From Rhodococcus sp. HM1 (GTDB lineage Bacteria; Actinomycetota; Actinomycetes; Mycobacteriales; Mycobacteriaceae): a stretch of 42,025 nt of DNA. This document shows positions 35,067 through 42,025 of the stretch, piece after piece. The translations under genes were made by a program, and so were the position numbers. Below the pieces are notes generated by a model. That model searched no databases and had not been told where the DNA came from. It saw only the letters and a program-made list of their open reading frames with translations. Positions within the stretch are counted from its first letter, which is position 1. Each line of letters opens with the position of its first letter. The DNA is taken from assembly GCF_023218075.1 (NCBI RefSeq), contig NZ_JALPTB010000057.1, forward strand, positions 1 through 42,025. Direction: 5' to 3'.

Positions 35067-37043
35067 ATGGCCGAGCGGGATCCGCACGCCTTGTCCGGTA
35101 CCGAACCGACTCGGATACCGAGCGCCGAGACCACCGAGGTCGCGGGCGCCGAGACGAGCCGGTTCGATGCCACCCGCACCGCGGAGGTCACCCGGGCCGC
35201 CGACGCCGTGACCGATCCGATGACCCCCGGCGTCCCCGTCACCGTCGACGAACTGCGCGCCGGACGGCGGATCGACGACTTCGACCTGCTCACCAGCCTC
35301 GGCCGCGGCGCCTTCGGCCGGGTGTTCCTGGCCCGCCAGCTCTCGATGCAGCGACTCGTGGCGGTGAAGATCTCTCCCGACCAGGGCAGCGAAGCGCAGA
35401 CCCTCGCGCAGCTCGACCACGACTACATCGTCCGCGTGTTCGACCAGCGGATCCTCCCGGATCAGGGTCTGCGGTTGCTGTACATGCAGTACGTCCCGGG
35501 CGGGACACTGCTGCACGTGCTGCACCGGGTGCGGCGCACCCCGCCGGACCAGCGCGCCGGCTCGATGCTGCTCGACGTCATCGACGCGACCCTCGCGGAG
35601 AAGGGCGAGATCCGCCCGGCGGAATCGACCGTGCGCGGCGAACTCGAATCGCTGACCTGGCCGGAAACCGTGGCGTGGCTGGGACGGCGGCTCGCGGAGT
35701 CGCTCGCCTACGCCGACGGTCGCGGTGTGCTGCACCGCGACGTCAAACCCGCGAACGTGCTGCTCACCGCGGAGGGTGTGCCGAAGCTGGCCGATTTCAA
35801 CATCAGCTACGCCGAGTCCGTCGGGGGCAGCTCCCCCGTCGCCTATCTCGGCGGCTCCCTCGCCTACATGTCGCCGGAACAGCTCGAGGCGTGCCATCCG
35901 GGATTGCCGGGATCCGCCGCGGACCTCGACACCCGCAGCGACATCTACGCCCTCGGAGTGATGCTGTGGGAGCTGCTGGCGGGCGTCCGCCCGGGGGATC
36001 CGGAGCCGGGCGAGGCACTCGACACGAACACTCTCCCGGCTCTCGAGACGATGGTGCGGCGCCGGCGCGGCGGCCTGACCCCCGAAATGATGGCGAAGCT
36101 GCCCGCGGACTGCCCGCAGACGCTGCGGCGGGTACTCGCGAAGTGTCTCGAACCGGATCCGGCGGACCGCTGGTCGTCGGGCACGGAACTGGCCCAGCAA
36201 CTCGACCTGTGCCTCGACCACCGCGCCCGTGACCTCGTCGATCCCCCACCGGACAGCTGGCGAGCCCGGTTGCGCAAACCCGTCGTGCCGGTCCTCGTCG
36301 CCGCGATCGGGATTCCCAACGCCCTCGCAGCGCTCTACAACTACCAGCACAACTCGTCGCTGATCATCGAGAAGCTACCGCCGGACGCGAGGCACAACTT
36401 CGAGGTCGTGTCGCTGATCGTGAACGCGACCCTGTTCCCCCTCGGTGCCCTGGTGATCGTGTACCTGGGCCGTCGCCTGATCACCGTGCCGCGCGGATTG
36501 CAACGCGGACGCACCTACGACGCCGTCACGCTGGCCCGCACCAGACACGACGCGCTGCTGTTCAGCGACAGGGTCGCGGCGGTCGTGATGAGCCTGTGGA
36601 TCCTGGCCGGCATCATCTTCCCCGTGGCACTGAGCGTGATCACCGGGGAGATCGACACGCGCGCCGCCACGCACTTCGTCAGTTCGATGGCGGTGTGCGG
36701 CGCGATCGCCGTGGCCTACCCGTTCTTCTTCGTCGCCTTCTATGTCGTGCGGTCGCTGTATCCGGCGTTCCTGCCGCACGGATCCACCGACGCCACCGAC
36801 GCCCGGGAACTCGACGGTCTGCACCGCCGCAGCATCCGCTACCTGGCCCTGGCTGCGGCGGTCCCGCTCGTCGGGGTCGCCGGGGTGACGTTCCTGAACT
36901 CCTACGAGATCCCGCAGGTGCTGTTCGCGGTGCGGGTGCTGTCCGTCGGCAGCATCGCCGCGTTCGTGCTGGTGTACTGGCTGTTCCGGCTCATGGAACA
37001 GGACCTCGAGGCACTGCGACGCACCGTCGCGCTGCGTCACTGA
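35067..37043 (+). CDS. membrane Ser/Thr protein kinase with DFN in place of DFG
   Basis: A 658-residue protein. A Pro/Thr/Ala-rich N-terminus (1-65) precedes a kinase domain (about 70-390): glycine loop GRGAFGRV (79-86), lysine K101 (VAVKIS), catalytic loop HRDVKPAN (H223, D225, K227, N230), then DFN (243-245) where DFG is usual, and SPE (269-271). An extra segment of about 40 residues (155-195) lies after the hinge. Six membrane helices follow (about 406-424, 447-467, 513-533, 547-575, 603-623, 632-655), an arrangement unlike the single-helix PknA/B/PASTA kinases. TATCAT five bases before the ATG suggests a near-leaderless mRNA. No counterpart at this place in the mycobacterial order. Confidence 0.9.
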   Translation: MAERDPHALSGTEPTRIPSAETTEVAGAETSRFDATRTAEVTRAADAVTDPMTPGVPVTVDELRAGRRIDDFDLLTSLGRGAFGRVFLARQLSMQRLVAVKISPDQGSEAQTLAQLDHDYIVRVFDQRILPDQGLRLLYMQYVPGGTLLHVLHRVRRTPPDQRAGSMLLDVIDATLAEKGEIRPAESTVRGELESLTWPETVAWLGRRLAESLAYADGRGVLHRDVKPANVLLTAEGVPKLADFNISYAESVGGSSPVAYLGGSLAYMSPEQLEACHPGLPGSAADLDTRSDIYALGVMLWELLAGVRPGDPEPGEALDTNTLPALETMVRRRRGGLTPEMMAKLPADCPQTLRRVLAKCLEPDPADRWSSGTELAQQLDLCLDHRARDLVDPPPDSWRARLRKPVVPVLVAAIGIPNALAALYNYQHNSSLIIEKLPPDARHNFEVVSLIVNATLFPLGALVIVYLGRRLITVPRGLQRGRTYDAVTLARTRHDALLFSDRVAAVVMSLWILAGIIFPVALSVITGEIDTRAATHFVSSMAVCGAIAVAYPFFFVAFYVVRSLYPAFLPHGSTDATDARELDGLHRRSIRYLALAAAVPLVGVAGVTFLNSYEIPQVLFAVRVLSVGSIAAFVLVYWLFRLMEQDLEALRRTVALRH

Positions 37044-37102
37044 AACATGCTGCGTCACTGAAACATGCTGCGTCACTGAAACATACCGGGGCACTGAAAC
37101 AT
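37031..37102. repeat. 18-bp tandem repeat carrying in-frame stop codons
   Basis: GCTGCGTCACTGAAACAT occurs three times exactly (37031-37048, 37049-37066, 37067-37084), and a diverged fourth copy sits at 37085-37102. The unit includes the last codons and the TGA stop of the kinase gene, so in that frame the array reads LRH-stop-NM four times over. Confidence 0.9.
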
Positions 37103-37116
37103 GCCGGGCGCCGACG

Positions 37117-37671
37117 TCAGCTCGAGTAGACCTTGGGGTCGAGGGTGCCGATGTACGGAAGGTCGCGATACCGCTCGTCGTAGTCGAGGCCGTAGCCGAC
37201 GACGAACTCGTCCGGGATGTCGAAGCCGACATCGGCGACGTGCACGTCGATCTTGACGGCTTCGGGCTTGCGCAGCAGCGTCACCACCTCGAGCGACGCG
37301 GGATTGCGCGAGGACAGGTTGCGGATCAGCCACGACAGCGTGAGGCCGGAGTCGATGATGTCCTCGACGATGAGCACGTTGCGGCCCGCGATGTCCTTGT
37401 CGAGGTCCTTGAGAATGCGCACCACACCCGACGACGACGTCGACGACCCGTACGAGCTGACCGCCATGAACTCCATCTGGGTGGGGATGGGCATGGCACG
37501 GGCGAAGTCGGTCATGAAGAAGATCGCACCCTTGAGCACGCCGATGAGCAGAAGGTCGCCCTCGGGCGCACCCACCGGGTAACGCTTGGCAATGGACTCG
37601 GCCAGCTCGGCCGTGCGCTCCTTGATCTGCTCTTCGGAGATCAATACCGACGCAATGTCGCTCTCGTACAC
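37117..37671 (-). CDS. hpt: hypoxanthine phosphoribosyltransferase
   Basis: A 184-residue purine salvage enzyme that makes IMP (and GMP) from the free base and PRPP. The PRPP-binding motif is [38 protein letters not shown] and a C-terminal [26 protein letters not shown] are family features. GTG start. Leftward group with tilS upstream (21-base gap), the same pairing as in mycobacteria and Firmicutes. Converges on the kinase gene across the tandem repeat. Confidence 0.96.
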   Translation of the reverse strand: MYESDIASVLISEEQIKERTAELAESIAKRYPVGAPEGDLLLIGVLKGAIFFMTDFARAMPIPTQMEFMAVSSYGSSTSSSGVVRILKDLDKDIAGRNVLIVEDIIDSGLTLSWLIRNLSSRNPASLEVVTLLRKPEAVKIDVHVADVGFDIPDEFVVGYGLDYDERYRDLPYIGTLDPKVYSS

Positions 37672-37692
37672 CGGTTCGTTCCTGCCCTTCCG

Positions 37693-38730
37693 TCAGTCGT
37701 CCGCACACCGCTGCTGGTCGACGAACACCATGACCAGCCTGCCACGCCGACGCGACACGACCAACCTGGTCCCCGGTCGCGGCCCACGCCCGACCGCCAC
37801 GGGACCCTGCCCGTGCCAGCGGCCGATCAGGTCGTCGACGGCCCGCAACGTCCGGTCCGTGGGCGCCGACGCACCGGCTTCGGCGAGCCAGCGCCGCAGC
37901 GCGCGCCGCCGCACCGCGGGGTGCACCGGCTCGAGCGATTCCACGTCGAGTCCGGCGCCGTCTCCACCCGCGGAGACCAGCGCCTCGTCCGCGGCCGCGT
38001 CGAGCACTTCCCCGTCCTCGCGTAGTTGCGCCGCCGTCCGGGCCAGCGCCGGCGCGACACCGCCGCCGAGCACCTCTTCGAGCAGCGGCAGCACTTCGGT
38101 GCGCAACCGCACGCGGGTGAACCGCGGATCGCTGTTGTGCGCGTCCTCGTAGGGCTCGTACCCGAACTCGCGGCACGCCGCTCGCGTGACCGAGCGCCGC
38201 ACTCCGAGCAGCGGCCGGCCCCAGGGTTCGTCGAAATCGGCCATGCCGCGGATCGAACGGAGGCCGGAGCCGCGGCCCAGGCCGAGCAGCACGGTTTCGG
38301 CCTGGTCGTCGAGGGTGTGCCCGAGCAGCACCGGCAGGTCGGCGCGGTTGTCGTCGAGTGCCCGGTACCGCACGGCCCGAGCCGCAGCCTCGAGCCCACC
38401 GGGCCCGGTCACCTCCACCGGGACGACCTGCACCGACGTGCACCCCCGCGCACGGGCGAAATCCGCGGCCCGCGCCGCGACGACATCGGAGCCGGCCTGC
38501 AGCCGGTGATCGACGACGACCGCCCGCACCGAATCCGCCTCGGCGACCGCCGCGGCGGTCAGGGCGGCCGAGTCCGCGCCGCCGGAAAGACCCACCGCCA
38601 CCGCCCGCACCTCGTGGCGGCCGAGCCATGCCCGCACGGCCAGCCGGACCTCGTGGATCGCCGGGGTCTCGGGCAGCAACGGACGGCTCCCGACAGCCGT
38701 GTCCCGGTCCACGGTCGTGTCCTGTTCCAC
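37693..38730 (-). CDS. tilS: tRNA(Ile)-lysidine synthase
   Basis: About 345 residues. An N-type ATP pyrophosphatase that converts the wobble cytidine of tRNA-Ile (CAU) to lysidine, using lysine and ATP. The PP-loop SGGADS is in AVAVGLSGGADSAALTAAAV; LGHTLDDQAETVLLGLGRGSGLRSIRGM is the second signature. The C-terminal region (LRRWLAEAGASAPTDRTLRAVDDLI) matches the TilS substrate-binding part; the enzyme is of the short actinobacterial kind. GTG 38730 lies five bases after the stop of the metalloprotease gene. The long upstream frame is a shadow. Confidence 0.93.
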   Translation of the reverse strand: MEQDTTVDRDTAVGSRPLLPETPAIHEVRLAVRAWLGRHEVRAVAVGLSGGADSAALTAAAVAEADSVRAVVVDHRLQAGSDVVAARAADFARARGCTSVQVVPVEVTGPGGLEAAARAVRYRALDDNRADLPVLLGHTLDDQAETVLLGLGRGSGLRSIRGMADFDEPWGRPLLGVRRSVTRAACREFGYEPYEDAHNSDPRFTRVRLRTEVLPLLEEVLGGGVAPALARTAAQLREDGEVLDAAADEALVSAGGDGAGLDVESLEPVHPAVRRRALRRWLAEAGASAPTDRTLRAVDDLIGRWHGQGPVAVGRGPRPGTRLVVSRRRGRLVMVFVDQQRCADD

Positions 38731-38735
38731 GCCGC

Positions 38736-39773
38736 TCAGCCCAGGACCCGGGCGATCCAGGCGTCCGGGTCGTCGATCTCGGCGAGCGTGGGCATCGCGT
38801 CCGGGCCGGACCACACGGCGTTGAACTCCGCCATCCCGACGCGGGCGACGACGGCGTCGACGAACTTCTTGCCGTGCACGTACTGCGCCATCTTCGCGTC
38901 CACGCCCAGCAGCGCGCGGATCACCCGATGAACGGGGTTCGAGCTGCGGCGCCGCCGGTTGTCGAACGCCCGGCGGATGCGGCCGACCGCGGGAACCACC
39001 CCGGGGCCGACGGCATCCATGACGTGGTCGGCGTGGCCTTCGAGGAGGGTGCCGAGCGCGAGCATGCGGTCGAGGGCGAGTTGCTGGGATTCCGACTGGG
39101 TGGCCCGCAGCAGACCGAGGACACCGCGCTCGGACATCTGCTTCTCGTCGTTGCTGCGGCGGTCGCGGACGACGGCGACGACCCGGCCCACCAGCTCGGA
39201 GACGGGCTCGTCGGCGGCGGCCCCGAGTTCGGCGGTGGCGGTGCGCATCAGCTCGACCATCCACGGCGCCTCGGCGAACTGCACCCGATGGGTGACCTCG
39301 TGCAGGCACACCCACAAGCGGAAGTCCGCGGTCGGGACCTTCAACGCGCGTTCGACCGCGACGACGTTCGGTGCGACGAGGAGCAGGGTCCGCGAGAACG
39401 GGTCGTACTGGCCGAGTACCGCCGACGACAGGTACGCGAGCATCGCGCCGGCCTGCATGCCGGCGGGCTTGCCCATCCAGGACGTGCCGTTCTGTCCGCC
39501 GCCGGTGAGGTCGGCCATCGACCCCGCCGCGGCCTGCACCCAGCCGCTGCGGTCCACGACCCGGGCGGGCGCCGGAGCGTCGTGGCCGTCACCGAGACCG
39601 GTGAGTTCCCGCACCGGCTGCTCGGCCCGGTCGGCGGCGTCGGCGAGTTCGGCCACGACGGCATCGGCGGTGTACCGGGACATCGCCGGACCCGGCCGGG
39701 CCAGTCGCGCACCCACCCCGGCCGCGAACGACCAGTCGATCGCGTCGCCGATGGTGTGGTCGCGGCCGGTCAT
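38736..39773 (-). CDS. zinc-dependent metalloprotease of the DUF2342 family
   Basis: A 345-residue protein of the DUF2342 zinc-metallopeptidase family (Rv3626c-like; sometimes labelled coenzyme F420 biosynthesis-associated). The zinc motif is HEVTH (FRLWVCLHEVTHRVQFAEAPW), and a second conserved element is LLEGHADHVMDAVG, which may supply the third ligand. No signal peptide. The start ATG 39773 overlaps the dacB stop as ATGA; ATG 39779 is an alternative. Its place between dacB and tilS is conserved in mycobacteria. Substrate unknown, and the F420 link is not supported by anything visible here. Confidence 0.88.
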   Translation of the reverse strand: MTGRDHTIGDAIDWSFAAGVGARLARPGPAMSRYTADAVVAELADAADRAEQPVRELTGLGDGHDAPAPARVVDRSGWVQAAAGSMADLTGGGQNGTSWMGKPAGMQAGAMLAYLSSAVLGQYDPFSRTLLLVAPNVVAVERALKVPTADFRLWVCLHEVTHRVQFAEAPWMVELMRTATAELGAAADEPVSELVGRVVAVVRDRRSNDEKQMSERGVLGLLRATQSESQQLALDRMLALGTLLEGHADHVMDAVGPGVVPAVGRIRRAFDNRRRRSSNPVHRVIRALLGVDAKMAQYVHGKKFVDAVVARVGMAEFNAVWSGPDAMPTLAEIDDPDAWIARVLG

Positions 39774-41179
39774 CGGCATCCGCACCCCCGGAGAGTCGCA
39801 GCGACCGCGTCGAGTGCAGACCGGCTCTCGCCGGGCGGTCGGCCGTTGGCGATCAGTGCGAACGACAGGACCCGCCCGTCGACGTCGACGACGGTTCCGA
39901 CCAGCCCGCTCGCCTCCGAGAGGGTGCCGGTCTTCGCGCGCACCCAGCCGGCGCCGTCGCGGTTGGCGGATGCGTAGCGGGCGCTGAGGGTTCCGGTGGC
40001 CCCCGCGACCGGCAGGTAGTCGAGCATCGGGCGCAGCGCGTCCTGGTCGGTGCCGGCGGCGGATGCCATCACCGCGTCGAGCAGCCGCGTGGGAATGCGA
40101 TTGTCCACGGACAGGCCGCTCACGTCGTGCATGGTGACGCCGCCGACGTCGAATCCGGCGGCCGTGAGGGTGCGGAGCACGGAGTCCACGGCCCCGGAGA
40201 ACGACGCCGGCGAGCCCGACGCGATCGCGATCTCGCGGCCGATCGTCTCGGCGAGGACGTTGTCGGAGTGGTCCATCATCTGGCGGAGCCGGTCGCGCAG
40301 AGGTGCCGACTGCACCGACGCCAGGGGCGCGGCCCCCGGGGATGCGGTCCCGACCGCGACGGTCGCGGGGTCGGCGCCGAGCGCCGCGGCGAGGGCGCGG
40401 CCGGCGTCGAGCGCGGGCGTCGGGCTGCGCGGAGATTCGTCCGCGTTCGGAATCGACCGGCCGCCGTCGAGCATCACCGGTTCGATCGGTGCGATGTAGC
40501 CGCCCCCGACGTCCGACGGCATCCACCCCGTGGCCATCGGATCGCCCATGTAGCTGCCGACGTCGACGAGCACCGTGTCGACGACGGCACCCGAACGCTG
40601 GATCTGCTGAACGAGATCCGCGACGCGCGGCGCGCCCGGGTAGAAGCCGTCCTGCCCGACCGGAAGAGCGGTGAGCGTGGGATCGCCGCCGGCGACGAGC
40701 ACGATCTCGCCGGGACGGCTGCCCTCGACGACCCGCGTGGACACCCGGTGGTCGGGTGGCAGCGACAGCAGCGCCGCCGCGGCGGTGAGGACCTTCGTGG
40801 TCGACGCCGGAATCATCGGGCGGTCGGGATCCTGCGCCCACAGGACCGTGCCGGTGGCGGTGTCGGTGACGGACCCGGTGAGGGTGCCGAGCGCGGGATC
40901 GGCCACGGTGGGCGCCAGAATCGCGCCGAGCGCGGCGGCGACGGGCGCCGGAGCGTCGGCGGGCACGGGAGCGACCTGAGGGGTCGCGGTGACCGGGCCG
41001 GGCGCCGGAGTGATCGCGGCCTCGGCGTCGCTGCCCACGATCTCCGACAGCGCGAATGTGCCGCCGACGACGAGCGCGAGGAATCCGGTGCCCCAGATGC
41101 CGATCAGGATGCGGAGGCTTCGCCGGCGGCGCGCTTCGAGCCCGCCGAGCTTCTTGTTCTTATCCTGACCCGCCAACAC
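39770..41179 (-). CDS. dacB: D-alanyl-D-alanine carboxypeptidase/endopeptidase (PBP4/DacB family)
   Basis: About 469 residues. A class C low-molecular-weight penicillin-binding protein that trims peptidoglycan stem peptides outside the membrane. The active-site motifs are in order: SxxK in [15 protein letters not shown], SxN in [14 protein letters not shown], and KTG in [17 protein letters not shown] single N-terminal membrane helix ([21 protein letters not shown]) acts as anchor or signal, and a Pro/Ala-rich stretch follows. Start uncertain: GGAGG at 41181-41185 suits TTG 41176 or GTG 41179; a longer frame begins at 41236. Divergent from ppa; followed by the metalloprotease with an ATGA overlap. 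Confidence 0.92.
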   Translation of the reverse strand: MLAGQDKNKKLGGLEARRRRSLRILIGIWGTGFLALVVGGTFALSEIVGSDAEAAITPAPGPVTATPQVAPVPADAPAPVAAALGAILAPTVADPALGTLTGSVTDTATGTVLWAQDPDRPMIPASTTKVLTAAAALLSLPPDHRVSTRVVEGSRPGEIVLVAGGDPTLTALPVGQDGFYPGAPRVADLVQQIQRSGAVVDTVLVDVGSYMGDPMATGWMPSDVGGGYIAPIEPVMLDGGRSIPNADESPRSPTPALDAGRALAAALGADPATVAVGTASPGAAPLASVQSAPLRDRLRQMMDHSDNVLAETIGREIAIASGSPASFSGAVDSVLRTLTAAGFDVGGVTMHDVSGLSVDNRIPTRLLDAVMASAAGTDQDALRPMLDYLPVAGATGTLSARYASANRDGAGWVRAKTGTLSEASGLVGTVVDVDGRVLSFALIANGRPPGESRSALDAVAATLRGCGCR

Positions 41180-41247
41180 GCCTCCGCTGCGTTCGAGACT
41201 CCCGCGCCCTGGTGGCCGCCCGGGTGGGTCCGGCACCTGCGTCCACC

Positions 41248-41272
41248 AGGGTAGCCCCGCTCCCGTTATCCT
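41248..41272. promoter_or_regulatory. candidate divergent -10 boxes for dacB and ppa
   Basis: TACCCT on the minus strand (41248-41253) and TATCCT on the plus strand (41267-41272) lie 13 bases apart in the gap between the two genes. Neither has a good -35. The plus-strand box would give ppa a leader of about 65 bases with GAGG eight bases before its GTG. Confidence 0.35.
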
Positions 41273-41343
41273 CTCTGCGGACCATCGCCGCGATCGCGGC
41301 AGTTGGAGCGACAGCCAATCACCGACGAAGTGAGGACACCGGC

Positions 41344-41835
41344 GTGGAGTTCGACGTCACCATCGAGATCCCCAAGGGACAGCGCAACAAGTACGAGGTC
41401 GATCACGAGACCGGCCGCGTGAAGCTGGATCGCTACCTCTACACGTCGTTCGGTTACCCGGCCGACTACGGCTACATCGAGAACACCCTCGGCGAGGACG
41501 GTGACCCGCTGGACTGCATGGTGCTGCTCCCCGAGTCGGTCTTCCCGGGTGTCATCGTCGAGGCCCGCCCCGTCGGCATGTTCAAGATGGTCGACGAGGC
41601 CGGTGGCGACGACAAGATCCTGGCCGTGCCGGCCGGCGATCCGCGCTGGGATCACATCCAGGACATCTCCGACGTCGCGCAGTTCGAGCTCGATGCGATC
41701 AAGCACTTCTTCGTGCACTACAAGGATCTCGAGCCGGGCAAGCACGTCGAGGCCGCCGACTGGGTCGGTCGGGCCGAGGCCGAGGCCGAGGTCGAGGCGT
41801 CGATCGCGCGGCTGAAGGAGAACGGCGGCCACTGA
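41344..41835 (+). CDS. ppa: inorganic pyrophosphatase (family I)
   Basis: A 163-residue soluble enzyme that hydrolyses pyrophosphate and so drives biosynthetic reactions. The core reads [54 protein letters not shown], with the acidic metal ligands in [27 protein letters not shown] and [15 protein letters not shown] follow. GTG 41344 is set by GAGG eight bases upstream and gives the family's standard start. The C-terminus has an acidic Glu/Ala repeat ([14 protein letters not shown]). Confidence 0.97.
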   Translation: MEFDVTIEIPKGQRNKYEVDHETGRVKLDRYLYTSFGYPADYGYIENTLGEDGDPLDCMVLLPESVFPGVIVEARPVGMFKMVDEAGGDDKILAVPAGDPRWDHIQDISDVAQFELDAIKHFFVHYKDLEPGKHVEAADWVGRAEAEAEVEASIARLKENGGH

Positions 41836-41838
41836 GCC

Positions 41839-41868
41839 GGGCCGGTCTCTTTCGACCCCCTCTTTTTT
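41839..41868 (+). terminator. weak terminator after ppa
   Basis: A bulged stem (GGG-CC-GGTC with GACC-CCC) and six-base loop start just after the ppa stop and lead into CTCTTTTTT. Confidence 0.4.
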
Positions 41869-41899
41869 CCGAGCGAACGGTACATTCAGTCGATCTGAC

Positions 41900-42025
41900 G
41901 GGCTGTTGCAGAATCGCGGGTCGGTCTCGCCGTGACGCGGCGGGGCCGACCTGCGGCTTTGTGTAGAATCTGTTGGTGGCCAAAGGATATCGACCCGTCG
42001 ATCGCGACCAACAGTTCCTGATCCC
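41900..42025 (+). mobile_element. left part of an insertion sequence, IS1182-like (truncated by window)
   Basis: GGGCTGTTGCAGAATC at about 41898-41913 looks like an IS left terminal repeat, and the start of a transposase follows within 80 bases. The right end and target duplication are outside the window, so the boundaries are approximate. Confidence 0.5.
41976..42025 (+). CDS. transposase, IS1182-like family (5' fragment)
   Basis: Only the first 17 codons are inside the window, reading (M)AKGYRPVDRDQQFLIP from GTG. This is the usual opening of IS1182-family transposases (AKGYRPVxRDQxFLLPP, with the body carrying WLPxxH next). TAGAAT at 41964-41969, six bases before the start codon, would make a near-leaderless promoter. 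Nothing can be said about whether the element is intact. Confidence 0.6.
   Translation, partial: MAKGYRPVDRDQQFLI

Noticed and set aside
37031-37102. CRISPR array
   Set aside because: The 18-bp units are directly adjacent with no spacers and include coding sequence; it is a simple tandem duplication.

Overview
The window looks like a chromosomal segment of a mycolic-acid-containing actinobacterium, most likely Rhodococcus or a close Nocardia-type relative. The sequence is very GC-rich, GTG starts are common, there are several near-leaderless promoters, and the genes include Lsr2, CarD, MhuD-type and DUF2236 proteins. From memory, the gene order follows the M. tuberculosis Rv3579c-Rv3628 stretch: rlmB-cysS-ispF-ispD-carD / lpqE-radA-disA / Rv3587c-canB-mutY-hydrolase-mhuD / clpC1-lsr2-lysS / coaX-panD-panC / folK-folB-folP-folE-ftsH / hpt-tilS-metalloprotease-dacB / ppa. 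The species call is inference; the gene calls rest on motifs read in the translations.

Layout. 1-5.4 kb: a PxpC/KipA-like gene converging on a leftward run (carD, ispD, ispF, cysS, rlmB) that combines transcription control, isoprenoid precursor synthesis and translation. 5.4-14.1 kb: lpqE, radA, a Y-family polymerase, a hotdog thioesterase, disA, a membrane protein, a beta carbonic anhydrase, mutY, an alpha/beta hydrolase and a heme-degrading MhuD homologue, so largely DNA repair and c-di-AMP signalling. 14.1-19.5 kb: an accessory block with two regulator/target pairs (XRE-MmyB regulator with a SnoaL-like protein; TetR regulator with an MpaB/DUF2236 oxygenase) plus FrnE-like, OsmC-like and TIGR03086-type redox or thiol proteins. 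19.5-34.8 kb: a long leftward series comprising ftsH, folE-folP-folB-folK, DUF3180, DUF6779, DUF2520, panC-panD-coaX, a cysteine leader peptide, a rhodanese-like protein, lysS, lsr2 and clpC. 35-37 kb: an inserted membrane Ser/Thr kinase. 37-42 kb: hpt, tilS, a zinc metalloprotease and a D,D-carboxypeptidase leftward, ppa rightward, and the first codons of an IS1182-like transposase at the right edge.

The strongest non-gene signal lies between coaX and the rhodanese-like gene (25061-25142). A 13-16 codon leader ORF ends in Cys-Cys-Arg-Gly and overlaps a long hairpin whose far arm covers part of the ribosome-binding site of the rhodanese-like gene. This has the architecture of a cysteine-responsive translational attenuator. 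Other points of interest are a kinase with DFN in place of DFG fused to six membrane segments, 18-bp tandem repeats that each carry an in-frame stop at gene 3' ends, a paired TTCCGGAA operator at the tetR/mpaB promoters, and two near-leaderless promoters back to back in a 32-bp gap.
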